Positions 35,522-50,458 of a DNA stretch of 64,000 bases are shown piece by piece (position 1 is the stretch's first letter; every line of letters begins with the position of its first letter). The notes beneath the pieces were generated by a model. The model had not been told where the DNA came from. It saw nothing but the letters and a program-made list of their open reading frames with translations, and made no database searches. The position numbers and the translations under genes are program-made. The stretch covers positions 992,001-1,056,000 of the forward strand of contig OW051473.1 in NCBI GenBank assembly GCA_932521025.1, in the 5' to 3' direction. The DNA comes from Oscheius onirici (lineage: Eukaryota; Nematoda; Chromadorea; Rhabditida; Rhabditidae).

Positions 35522-35941
35522 TTATTGTCTTTTCGTCACGTTTAAAGTTCCCATTTTCTGCACTTTGGAACACGCCTTGGGCATTGATTTGTCACCCTCC
35601 ATCACTTCTAGAGTTGAAAGAGTCCAATTCAAAAAACCGGGAGAGAGGACGCCTGTCGCGGCCCACGAGGGACATGGGAGCCCAAGTCCGCGAGAGGAGG
35701 TGATTTGTATCAATTGGCGTCTCTGTCGTGGCAGAGAGAGAGTCGAGGAAAAATAAAAGAGTCTTGCCCACTTGGAGTAAACTTCGAACTTTGTAAGCTT
35801 CTTCGGGATTGGAAATAGATATTTGTGGGAGTCAATCGGAAGATGCCAATTGTCCCCACCATATTTTTTGCGGAGCCGACGCGATTCGAAAAGGAAACAA
35901 TTTAGTTTGGGAAAACGACGTTCACCTAGATGTACGAACAT
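35522..35941 (-). CDS. Hypothetical open reading frame
   Basis: An uninterrupted 139-codon frame starts MFVHLGERRFPKLNC and runs through RRLRKKYGGDNWHLPIDSHK and KKLTKFEVYSKWARLF. Residue composition is ordinary for a protein in the first 65 codons. The second half (RQRRQLIQITSSRG onward) is less convincing and may cover an intron. There is no signal peptide, domain or recognised family. It stands alone between the DEG/ENaC gene and an empty stretch, so expression is unproven. Confidence 0.25.
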   Translation of the reverse strand: MFVHLGERRFPKLNCFLFESRRLRKKYGGDNWHLPIDSHKYLFPIPKKLTKFEVYSKWARLFYFSSTLSLPRQRRQLIQITSSRGLGLPCPSWAATGVLSPGFLNWTLSTLEVMEGDKSMPKACSKVQKMGTLNVTKRQ

Positions 35942-37925
35942 TTATATTCAGGTTTTGACGATCAGAAACAGTGCGCTGTGTGCTCTCATTTGCGAACGGT
36001 AGCAAATTGCATATTAAGTAAAATGACGCACGTACAAATTTCGCTCCCTTAATACAAAGAAAGACATGTAGGTGCAGTAAAATTGGTTGTTCTAATCTAT
36101 TTTAGCCCAAAGACCACAAAGCCCCGAAAAGAATACAAAGCAAAATATTAGATGACCAGGGATATATTTTTGAGGAGGACTTTGTTATTCTGCTTGAGCT
36201 AGGGTGATTCCACACCAGGTTAACTTCTACCGGGAATGCGAAGTGTAAGACAAAACCCTAAGAAAAAAATTCAAAACTTTAGGAAACAAGAAGCTTGATC
36301 TTTAGAAGTTTTTTTTTAATAAACTTCTATAAATATTCTGAATATACCATTTAGGGGATCATCATCATAAGAACTTACTTCTCAACAGTCTTAGCCTTAG
36401 GTTTTTAACAGTTTGATGTAGTCTCACATTTTGTAAGGGTTGTCGCTTATTCTCTGAGCACCGGAGACCACCCTTGCCGTAAAAATGCAGTTACGTAGTT
36501 TTAAAGACGCGAATATGTTTTCGGGTGTACGCTATTTTTAAACATTTCCTCTAAAACTCTAACCTATCATCTGTACCGTCGCTGCTAGCGATTTTTGCGG
36601 CCATGCAAAAAGGATTATCGAGGATGTTTGCTCTCGGACGACCTTTAAAATGTTCAGTATCATTCGGGAGAAGGAAAGTGGGAAAGTAGGCCAGGAACAG
36701 AGCCGACAGCCTCAAGATCAAGAGATAGCCACAGCCTCACAAAGTCTGGTAGAAAAAGCTATCAGCTGGCCTCCCGCAAGACGGCAACCGACTGATCTGA
36801 TCGCTCCTGCCGGACTCATTTATCAATTCAAACGGGCTCGCGTCCCTATTATCTCGCTTCACAGTTATTTTTGTATAATTATGTCGTAAAAATGATTTAT
36901 ACTTAGCTGATGGAAGAAGTTGCAAAAGTGTCGCGAAATGTGGCAAGCATTTGTCGCTAAAAAGGTCAGCCGATGGAATAGTCCCGAGGGGATATACCAC
37001 CGGGCATGAGATGGGACATAATCGCTAAAAGGCTACGTCCGTACGTGTCGTTCAATTTGAAGACTTTGAGGTGTGCCAACCACACAAACAGAAAACAAAA
37101 CGCGATTTCACGAAAGATTGTAGTATTTTGCAAAAGACTCGAGCTTGAAGAAAAGGGATTTTGAAAGCTGCAAAAAAACTGGAGTCATCTACGAGGTAAT
37201 TCGTCTTTCTGTCAGTTTCTCAACAGAAAATGTGACCCAAGGGTAACCTAAGATCATACCGTGATTCAAATCATCAAAACGGGTGTTTTTCTGAAAACAA
37301 ACGTTAACTAAAAGGTAACTGTGCTGAACATATCACTTGGTGGTTACTTGTGACATAAAAATGTGAAATCTCCTGCAATCAGCTATGAAGTCAGGAAACA
37401 GGGTCTGCGTTTTGGGTTCAGTCAAAGTCAAGCACAGCTAAAGTTACAACCAATTGTATAATAAATTTTGCTGAAAATGAATATACATCAACTGCAGAAT
37501 GCTTTGAGGGCAAATTTGACAATCTTGTTCGAAAGCCTATTTTACTAGCAGCATTTTCTCGGACGTCTGTTCACTACAGTATATATTGAACAGTGTGTTA
37601 AGAACCGTTCAGAATCATACAACGATTAGCTTATTTCTGAGATTCTAAATTTATCTATTTTTAGCTCCCACAAAGTACGTACCAAAGATCCGTTTCATAC
37701 CTACTCATTTCAAACTACAAAATCTGTTACAGTCGCACACATCAGACGGCAGTTTGGTCAGATTAATCCGTACCGAGTGTGGCGCAGGTCTGTATACTAT
37801 GTATTAATGAGGCAGGGCGAATAGATCTTGATCAATGAGGGTCACTTGTGATTTTTGTTGAAGGCTCGCACCGTTCTATATATAAGGGTAGAGTCTAGAG
37901 ACTGCGGCTCGTGAAATTTACTCTC
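35942..37925. other. Intergenic
   Basis: Nothing supported apart from a short palindrome at 36592-36611 (TTTTTGC, six bases, GCAAAAA) and a TATATATAAGG box at about 37877 with no convincing gene behind it. Confidence 0.35.
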
Positions 37926-38155
37926 TCAATTTTCAATCATTTCGGAGAATCCTTTTAACTTTCTCATCAGCTTCCTCATTTTTCCTATCCAACAGTCTGA
38001 CAGTCTTTGCTCCCTTTCAAACTGTTCTTTTTTGACTTTATCACATCCGCCGGAAAGTTCAAAAGTGACTTTCTTTCTAATCCTGATAGTTTCTAACTGG
38101 TCACGACTTTCTGCTGATCTTTTCTAATCATTTCTTCAAAGGCAAATTCGGTCAT
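37926..38155 (-). pseudogene. Coiled-coil fragment with frame break
   Basis: Minus-strand reading begins MTEFAFEEMIRKDQQKVV and stops, while the next frame continues as SRDQLETIRIRKKVTFEL, VKKEQFEREQRLSDC and RKLMRKLKGFSEMIEN to a stop at 37926. The charged heptad-like pattern is protein-like. The frame change near 38105 breaks it. It may be a relic related to the coiled-coil gene at 15089-16160, but the similarity is only compositional. Confidence 0.25.
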
Positions 38156-38692
38156 TTTTGTAAGGTTTTCAAATAAGGAGCAACTGCTATACTTCACATT
38201 TTTGACAATATTCCGACCTTTCAACTGGTGTTATTTTCGTATCTCATCCTGTTCTTTGCAAGACAGAACTTTAGCAGAGGATTTCAATGTATATTAGCAG
38301 AAACAGCTGTTTTGGTTAAAAAATAACGTGAGAGATGCTGGTTGCTGTAACTACAGTAGCATAAGGACCTCGATTCAAAACCAATTAAACCTAGTGACTC
38401 AGTTTTTCCCTTGTTTGTACACGGAATTACTGAATCATCAACCGCTCAAAACAGCGCGATTTTTGGCGCGACACACGCTACACACCGATGCAAAAAACCA
38501 AAAACTGTTTCAATTAGATCCTAGGCCCGGGACAGGTTTCTGCCTGAAATCCCAAAGTGCGAAAAATCTCTGCCCAATCTCCCGCATCGCCCATGCCAAA
38601 TGCGTGTTTTTCTAAAACTCCCGAAACGTATTCTTCCAAGGCTATGTTTTCGAATCTATCGGAAAAGTGATTGATCAATTTTTCAATTAATA

Positions 38693-38704
38693 CTTTTTCT
38701 TCAG
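38693..38704 (+). promoter_or_regulatory. Probable trans-splice acceptor of the sulfotransferase
   Basis: A polypyrimidine tract ending in CAG sits two bases before the ATG at 38707 with no upstream exon in evidence. This is typical of nematode spliced-leader addition sites, and it decides between this ATG and an in-frame upstream ATG at 38671. Confidence 0.5.
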
Positions 38705-38706
38705 AA

Positions 38707-41700
38707 ATGCACCCCTTCTGCACATATATATTCACCAAATTAGCTGTAGTAGTGACGCTACTGTTCTGCTCATACTTTTTGAAAGATGGCATTGTCTTGG
38801 TGGCAAACATTAGCACATCACTACCGAAGACCGAAAGAGAAAGACCTGAGCTCGACGCGAAAAATGCCGCTTTGAAGGAGATGATGGTCTATGAGAAGGA
38901 TATGGCGCAGAAAAATCTAAGGAACATGGACCTGGTTTTGAAGCAAAACTCTGACGTAGGTTACAAACTATTTGATTTATTTTTTTTGCAATTTTTTTGC
39001 ACATTTCAACAGCTTCTGTTTGAAGTTTAGAAAAATTTGAAAAAAGGAAAGTTTTATTTTAATTACATAGAAAACGAAAGGATTGGAACAAAAAACATGT
39101 AAAAAAATATCTTCAGCCACTACCCGACAGAGACAATTCTCTCACAGCTGTCAAAATATGCAATAGGACAGGCAATTGCATCCCAAAGTATCTGCCTCTG
39201 GAAACTCGTGTCCGGGTATGTTCCTCCTACTTCTCCATTTCAAGCAAAATTTTAGACTGCACCGGCTCATAAAATGTTGAACTGTATTGTTCAAAAAAGC
39301 ATGTCGACCGTTATGACTGCCCTAATGTGCTTCCTTTACGATGAAGCGGCCTTTTTGGAGAAAAAGAGAGAGTTCATGATGGAGTGGAGCAAATACAGGT
39401 GAGACCAAATTATTTGGTGTGAAAATATGCAAGAGACCAAGTTTTCCCATTGCCTCTCTGTTGTAAACCAAGAACTCATCTGTTATGAGAATTTAAGTGC
39501 ACGTTACGGGCGCTCCGCAGACTGTGAAAAACTACTGTTAAACAAACTTCAAGTACCCCCAGAGCAGCAGTGGTGGTCACCTGGTCTTAATAAATTTTAC
39601 GCGACGCATCAAAATGAGGCTTGACGAACAAGTTTGGGGGACCACTGTTTACCTTACAGCCCTACGAACTTACGCATTCATATAGTAATTGCATTTTCGG
39701 CTAAAAGTTCTCTTATAGTGAACAAGTGAACAAAAATATGAGTTTTTAGAAAATTGAACTTATCTTCTGATGAAAGTTTTTTCGCATCTTCATTTTTCGC
39801 ATTTGGAAACTTTTCTGAGAGTTATTTATTTTATTATTTCTGATTTATTGCTAAACAAAATAGATGAAACTGGCAGGAAAACAGGCTAAGTTAAAACATA
39901 GGTTTTTGAGAAGAAGAAAATTTTACCTTCTGCATGAACAACTGCGCCACCGCGTTCCATTGGGCTTGAGAAGATGAGCAGTAAACCCACAAAGTTGTTG
40001 GCTCTGACACTGGCGAACTACAGCATTATGCGCGCTTGTGACTTTCGCGAAAGATCAAAAATTAAGTGAAACCACCTAGGAAAAGACGTTAACTACAATT
40101 TTTGGGGAGAAAAACTGGGGTAGAGTTGTAGTTTAACCTGGGGCGTTAAATGAATTGACCTGTTTCCAGACGCGAGTCCAAAACTGGAAGAGACGTAACG
40201 ATGATGGATATCAATGGCTACCGAAATCAAAGGTGAAAATATAGATCAAGTATGCGCACTCCACATTTAGCTAGTTAGAAATTAGCACCTACTCTGAATC
40301 TTTTAAGCGACAATTTTTTTAGGTTCTGCAAGGACAAAAATGAGTACAACCGAGTGACTACTGCTGCCGATGAGCTGAACATTGGAAATGGGAAAGGATG
40401 GTCGTTGTCTATGGTCACTCGTGACCCCGTTGAACGCTTCATTTCGGGATTTGTGGACAGATGTCTCAGGTAAATTTTAACAAAAAAGAAATTGACTCAC
40501 CCTCACTCCACGGAAAGCAATCCCTCATCCTAAAAACATAACTGGGTGTGTGAACAAAATGCGAAAACAAAAATGAGGATTTAGAAAGCAGATGTGTTTG
40601 CATAAGTATTTTTCAGAAAATTTTGCTAAAAGAATGATGGTTTTCAGAAAGCCGCTACCACCAACACCTTGTAACGGATGTGGTGTCAACTTAACCTGCT
40701 TTGTCGAAAGTGAATACGCAAGAATGCTTAATCAAGTAAAGACGGGCAACATTGAAAGAAGCTTCGAAGATGTACACTTTTTCCCACAAAATTGGTGGGT
40801 GTTTTTTTCTGGAAGGCAAACAGAAGTCAGCAACAAACATAGAGTCGTTTAAAGTGGCGAGCGGGAAGTTAATGAAATCCTTCGAAATTAATTGAAGCTG
40901 TCCAGAAAAACAAGAACCGACGTTTTACAGACAGTCGGATGATCAGAACCACTTAATTATTTCATCATGTAGTAAAAAGAAAAGTTTTGTGGCAAAAGGA
41001 CGACACCAGGGATCGTGTCTACAAGTATTAGCCTGGCCCTTCGTTGCTTGACTTGCCGTTTCGGATGGGATAGCGTACTTTCGGATAACGTACAAAATAT
41101 TGTTTTTAAAGGAGACTGGTCTTACCTTATGGATTTCTGATACTACTTAGAAACATTTTTTGCAGACATTCAAAAATTCAATTTTCAAATATGAATGATG
41201 AACGTCATCCAGCCGGCAGTGGGATTTTAAAGACCTCATTTCAATCCTAGGCGTCAAAAATGAGCAAAAAAATAATTGGCTTGCACGAACACCGCCCGAA
41301 GGCCCTTCGATAACACCTTCTGAGATCTTCGAAGTTTGTTTGTTCCACAAAAAACATTTTTCTGAGAACAATGATTACGTAGTATAGAGAGGACGAAAGG
41401 AACTTTTCGTTCAAGGAAATTAGGACAAAAAGTTGCTGACATGACGGATTCAGATGGCTGACACAAGGGCAGTTATGAACGGAAGTGTTCAGTGAACAAA
41501 AAGTTGAGACATAGCCAATATCGTTTTAGAATAAATATCATTGAATGTTTTTTGTTAGTTTCTTGAATGTCTAGTCGTGGTTGCCATTTTGAAACGGAAA
41601 TGTTCAAAGAGTCCAAACGTTAAAAACGCCTCAACGCAAACAACACAGCTAAAAATCAAATAGTTTTTACAATGTACGAATTGCAACAGTTATACTGAAA

Positions 41701-43469
41701 CATGAAAAGACTGATAGGCTCTAAGTATACATAGCTGCATAGGTCAAACTTATTTTACTAGAGTAGTTGTAAAAAATTTTAAACAGCGCCTGTACTAAGT
41801 GCTGTGTGAGGCCGAATAGAAAGGTGAGAGAATATCTGCAATGGGGAATAGAAAGCGTTCGCTTACGGCCACACCACATTGAAAGTACGCCATACCGTCC
41901 GATCTGGCAAGTCAAGCAACGTTGGGCCCGGATCGGAGACGGCTTGGGAATCCCGTGTGTCGTATGCTTTTTTTATTTACAATAACGAGAATGTTTTTGC
42001 TTGGGAGAGCCTGGTAATACAAATTTTTCACAGGCTCCATTCCGTGAAAGCGATACCTGTTTTCTAATCGTTTTCTCAAATCTCACGACTAAACAAATAC
42101 GAATGATTTTTTAAATTGTTCACATTCAGTAAAAAGTTTTCAGGCGTTGTGAGCTGAGCAAGTACTACAACCAATTCGAATTCATCAAATACTCTTCAAA
42201 TGATCCTCAAGGATTTATCGAACAAGTCTCAAAGATTGCAGCCAGGCAGAATGTAAGGAAACAAAAAGAAGCCAGTTCACAGTTCACTTCAGGTTTCAAA
42301 GTCATCTTTAGACTTTTTGAGGAGTCAGATTTCAACTGGGAAGACGATCCACGTCACTTCAGATTCGCCTACCAGGAAATATTTGGAAAAGAGGTGAGAT
42401 AAAACCCAATTGTCAAGGTTAAATTGGAGACCACATTGCCTTAAATTTTTAAAATAACTGATGACAAAATAGGAGTACAAATATGTCTTATGTCAAAATA
42501 TGTCAATTTTCTAATCGAACAACAGGAAAGACAATCCTTAAGACAACATTGCAGGCGTTAAAAACGAAGGCTGCAAATGCGAACTGGTGTTCCTCTAGCT
42601 TCCTTGTCAGAGGTCAACTTTAGGCAAATAAGGTTAGGGCACCTAAAATGAACGAGCCAGTATAAGGAAAGCGGGAACGCGGCTCGGAAATTTTATGAGC
42701 TGATGCAAGCCTACAAAGTTCCCATCATGTCCACGGATTTCGGTGATAAAGTCTGTCAGAGAAGCTTTGCTGAAAAATGTTGTAACGAAAGTAAAAGCTA
42801 AACTTACTGATGGCATCTTGCTCTCGGAAGTAGTAGGCAGTGACATTCATTCAAGATTTTAGTTTCTTCTTGAATCTTACTCTGAAGGATATTTCATTCC
42901 TAACTAGTTGCCTTCCCGGTAGACCCCGAGAAGACTGCTCCAAAAAGTTTGGTCATTGACACATAGTCTGGCTATGGTCAGAATCCTTTAGTACCTTGAT
43001 ACACTAGGTAAAAACCGAAGATGTTTTGCGCCTGCTAAGTAGTTTACTCCCCCGACTGTTGCTACCGTACGGCAGCGCCCAGGCTATCTCTAACAGCGGA
43101 GAGACCAGAGAAATGCGAACAGAAAATATCAGGCTTGGGGAATAGGAAGAGCTCGCTTACGGCCACACCACGTTGAAAGTACGCCATCCCGTCCGATCTG
43201 GCAAGTCAAGCAACGTTGGGCCCGGTTAGTACTTGGATCGGAGACGGCTTGGGAATCCCGGGTGTCGTAAGCTTTTTATTGTCTCACTGTAAAGTTTTTG
43301 GTTTTTTTCAGGAAAATGCAGTAAAAAAAATTTCACGACCTCGATTTTGTTAATTTACTCATAGTTTACTTTCAGACTTCGAAGTTCTTCATATTTGATG
43401 GAATACGTTGTACGGATGTTTTACCACGATTTTCTACTGTTCAACTACCCATTTCCTGAAGGGTTCTGA
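38707..43469 (+). CDS. Carbohydrate sulfotransferase (Sulfotransfer_2-like)
   Basis: Eight exons close in frame: 38707-38955, 39117-39215, 39256-39398, 40323-40469, 40648-40794, 42144-42252, 42293-42393 and 43376-43469, giving 362 residues. A type II signal anchor (about residues 5-25, IFTKLAVVVTLLFCSYFL) places it in the Golgi, followed by a charged stem. The catalytic domain starts at APAHKMLNC, with the 5'-phosphosulfate-binding loop QKSMSTVMTAL and the 3'-phosphate motif TRDPVERFISGFVDRC, then conserved CNGCGVNL, FFPQNWRC and a C-terminal YHDFLLFNYPFPEGF. It would transfer sulfate from PAPS to glycans. A strong acceptor (CTTTTTCTTCAG) ends 2 bp before the chosen ATG, suggesting spliced-leader trans-splicing. 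Introns 5 and 7 carry 5S rDNA sequences. Confidence 0.9.
41861..41968 (+). pseudogene. 5S rRNA pseudogene
   Basis: Matches the 5S genes at 43155 and 48648 but lacks 11 bases (TTAGTACTTGG) after GGGCCCGG and carries point changes. The loss falls in the internal control region, so TFIIIA binding and transcription should fail. It lies in intron 5 of the sulfotransferase gene, in the same orientation, with the upstream motif TGGGGAATAGAAAGCG retained and a T-run after it. Confidence 0.88.
42854..43273 (+). repeat. 420-bp 5S-containing duplication, copy 1
   Basis: This block is repeated at 48347-48766 and appears identical over its whole length. It comprises 301 bp of upstream flank and the complete 5S gene. 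It lies in intron 7 of the sulfotransferase gene. Confidence 0.9.
43155..43273 (+). rRNA. 5S rRNA
   Basis: A 119-nt sequence from GCTTACGGCCACACCACG to GGGTGTCGTAAGCT matches the nematode 5S consensus, with complementary ends (helix I), the CCGTCCGATCTGGCAAG region, TTAGTACTTGGATCGG (internal control region) and a T-run terminator directly after. It is nested in intron 7 of the sulfotransferase gene, same orientation. No SL1 RNA gene is linked, unlike the 5S cluster of Caenorhabditis. Confidence 0.95.
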
Positions 43470-43703
43470 AAAAATTTGATCCTCTCAACTTACGGGTGCT
43501 TCCCCCAGAACTTCCTTCGTCAAGCCGTCTCACATTGCCATAAATCTCATGCTGTCAGGCCCTCCAAAAATGAATAGCTCCCAACTGGAGGGACAGAAAG
43601 CATTTAATCAATTACAGATTCTCACATAAATAAAGATTTGGGGAAATGATAGCGAAATTATCGTCTTATTCTCTTGACGTTGTCGTGGATGAAAGGAACC
43701 TTT

Positions 43704-47945
<4,242 letters not shown>

Positions 47946-48164
47946 AAAACTACCGCATTTCGCAAAATTGAATTACAAAATGAGGTTGAGTCAATCTCTT
48001 CGAGGTTTGTACAGCATGTGTTGAATTCAATCAGCGGAGCAGGTGCTACTCTCGAAGCTCAGATAGGGCCGGATGTGCGCAAGTTGCTCAAGTGTGGGGA
48101 AGTTTGTCCGAAGGCTCAAAGTATGCACATGTTTGAGAGTTCAAAACATCGTATTTTTGTTTAG
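47946..48164 (+). CDS. Possible exon, unrecognised
   Basis: An open frame of about 72 codons without an early ATG reads RKIELQNEVESISSRFVQHV, then SISGAGATLEAQIGPDVRKL and LKCGEVCPKAQ, and stops at 48162. The opposite strand is closed in all frames here, and the pattern of charged and hydrophobic residues looks like real protein. I find no partner exon, so it could be an isolated remnant ending just before the second 5S block, or part of a gene with an unseen 5' exon. Confidence 0.3.
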   Translation, partial: KTTAFRKIELQNEVESISSRFVQHVLNSISGAGATLEAQIGPDVRKLLKCGEVCPKAQSMHMFESSKHRIFV

Positions 48165-48346
48165 TTGATGGAACAAAATTCAGTTGAATAGATTATTAGA
48201 AAAACTCTTGTTTAAATTCAACTTATCTTTCCACATGTGGGGATTTATAGGAAATAAACATAGCCGCAATGAGTCAAATCTTAATTATGTCAGACAGTGA
48301 GAATATCAGGTATGGGGAATAGAAAGCGTTAGTTCAAGGTTCTAGG

Positions 48347-48766
48347 AGATTTTAGTTTCTTCTTGAATCTTACTCTGAAGGATATTTCATTCCTAACTAG
48401 TTGCCTTCCCGGTAGACCCCGAGAAGACTGCTCCAAAAAGTTTGGTCATTGACACATAGTCTGGCTATGGTCAGAATCCTTTAGTACCTTGATACACTAG
48501 GTAAAAACCGAAGATGTTTTGCGCCTGCTAAGTAGTTTACTCCCCCGACTGTTGCTACCGTACGGCAGCGCCCAGGCTATCTCTAACAGCGGAGAGACCA
48601 GAGAAATGCGAACAGAAAATATCAGGCTTGGGGAATAGGAAGAGCTCGCTTACGGCCACACCACGTTGAAAGTACGCCATCCCGTCCGATCTGGCAAGTC
48701 AAGCAACGTTGGGCCCGGTTAGTACTTGGATCGGAGACGGCTTGGGAATCCCGGGTGTCGTAAGCT
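48347..48766 (+). repeat. 420-bp 5S-containing duplication, copy 2
   Basis: Second copy of 42854-43273. Just upstream, at 48297-48330, is an orphan 5S upstream motif (ATATCAGGTATGGGGAATAG) with no 5S body, suggesting the block joined an older, deleted 5S unit. Confidence 0.9.
48648..48766 (+). rRNA. 5S rRNA
   Basis: Identical to the 119-nt 5S gene at 43155 as far as I can compare by eye, with the internal control region intact and a T-run following. It lies between the GST and the aldo-keto reductase genes. Confidence 0.95.
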
Positions 48767-49975
48767 TTTTGCTATTTTTAAAAACCTGAAGATTCATAAA
48801 AGTTGAAACAAAAGTCTGATTACAATCTTTTTCGGTATGTCCTATGTTTCTTTTGTACGTGTTTATCCAGCTCAACTCAAAACTTGAAGGTCTTTAAGAA
48901 GGTCTTAGCATTTTGTTAATTTCCCTCAAAAAGATGAAAACTAAGCTGCCAATCATTTGAACATACGTGAGAAGAGCTGGGTACATTTTTCCTGTAATTC
49001 TGAAAATATATCTAGTTTGGTCTTATCTAATCCTCCAGGAGAGTCTAGACCCTACAAAGACTAAAGCCATAAAATCAGCGAATAACATGACAATAATTAT
49101 GAGTCAGATTAGCGGTTTTCTATTTGTCGTTTTCAAGAGGAGAGGAGTGTAAAAGACCAGTCAACGCATGAGTCTGTTGGCTGTCCTCAAAAAAATTTCT
49201 CTCGGTATAATGTGGCGTGACAGGAATGCTACCTCTGGTTCAGTTCTTCTGCTCAAAGATCATTTGAGACAGGACCTTCATCTCCTGCTCCCAGTGCTTA
49301 CAAATAGTCTCGTCAAAACGACCAGTTGTCATTCACCGCATTGTTCTTTGCGTCTCTTATCTTGCTTGATGATTTTCCGTGGCCACGGCGTATTTAACTT
49401 GGCCGCCAATGAAAGATCGTATTTGCAAGGCGGCATCTCTATTCTGCACTTGCGAAAAGGTCGATCAGTTTTCGGTCTTTCGCAGTTGTATGTGGCCGTA
49501 GAACTGGTTTCTAGTTATGTTTAAGTATAAGCTCAAATATAACTACAGAAATAGCTCAACTGCGCTTCCCTCTTAAAAAATCAAGATGTTTCAACTTACT
49601 TTGATTCTATTTCTGCATATTTCAGTATATAGACGATGCGAAAGTGCTCGAAACGAAAAAAACTTTTATACCTTTCGAAATTCGAATTTTTTGCACTGCT
49701 ACAGTTTCTGTATGGACGGTGAAAAATGGTTTAACATCTCATTATCAGGGCTTTACTGTTAAAGCTGCTCTGTTTTGAAAAACTTGGCTCCGGTCCAATT
49801 CTAATTATCCCGCCCGAGCACATTTTCGTGCAATCGGCTCAATAATGTTTGACCTTCACATTTTTAGTTATCGCCTTTCCTTTCTCACATTTAGCAAACT
49901 TGGGGGCTTCCTTGAATCGAAAACTATTTTTCGAATGCCTCAAATTCGGATTTCTTTTATTCTTTAGGGCAAAGT
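48767..49975. other. Intergenic, with weak minus-strand coding signals
   Basis: On the minus strand near 49330-49440 a frame reads MPPCKYDLSLAAKLNTPWPR, and near 49245-49335 another reads GRFDETICKHWEQEMKVLSQ. The two may be fragments of a helical protein, but they do not splice together convincingly. Confidence 0.2.
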
Positions 49976-50344
49976 TCAACCTTTTCTTATTGCGTACATT
50001 TCTACCGTAGTGCAAGGTGGTGCAAAAGAGTGTGGACCTGGCTTGGAAACGCTTCGAATTTTCTTATCAGCCAAAGCACTTCTACTTCTCTCTTTTCGTA
50101 AAAATTTTGATCTTTTCGCCCCTCGAAACATTTGAAAACGATGCCGCCTTCCGCTAAAAGACTTTGTTGACCTTGATTTCCGCGCGGCAGTTTCCGAGGT
50201 GTTATGTTTGCTTTTCGATTTTGAGAGTTTTAACCGCTTAAAGCTTGAATCTACTTTTGAGCCATTTCTTTTTTTAAATTCTCTTACACATCGGACAAAT
50301 TTTTGTTCCCGCAAAATCGATATCCGCGTGGGATGTTCAGTCAC
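49976..50344 (-). CDS. Hypothetical very basic protein
   Basis: An open frame of 122 codons starts MTEHPTRISILREQKFVRC. It is dominated by Lys, Arg and Ser (KRLKLSKSKSKHN, RKSRSTKSFSGRRHRF, RSKFLRKERSRSALADKK), which would suit a nuclear or nucleic-acid-binding protein. No domain is recognised. It is divergent from the aldo-keto reductase, with only 114 bp between the two starts, so it may overlap that promoter and be chance. Confidence 0.3.
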   Translation of the reverse strand: MTEHPTRISILREQKFVRCVREFKKRNGSKVDSSFKRLKLSKSKSKHNTSETAARKSRSTKSFSGRRHRFQMFRGAKRSKFLRKERSRSALADKKIRSVSKPGPHSFAPPCTTVEMYAIRKG

Positions 50345-50458
50345 GCTTTTGCTTCTGAGTCATGCAGATCATTTATAATTTTTGTCCTGCTGTGTCTCTT
50401 AACATTCGCTACAAATTTTTGAGTTTTTAAAAAAATATAATTTGCAGAAGAGGAAACA

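Noticed and set aside
38514-38816. A 100-codon minus-strand frame with a protein-like sequence.
   Set aside because: Its upper half is the complement of the sulfotransferase first exon and its splice-acceptor tract, which are better supported. No splice sites or family were seen.
42643-42850. Minus-strand peptide (MNVTAYYFREQDAI, then SLTDFITEIRGHDGNFVG) inside sulfotransferase intron 7.
   Set aside because: The two parts have a plausible donor and acceptor, but their phases do not join into one frame, and no family is recognised.
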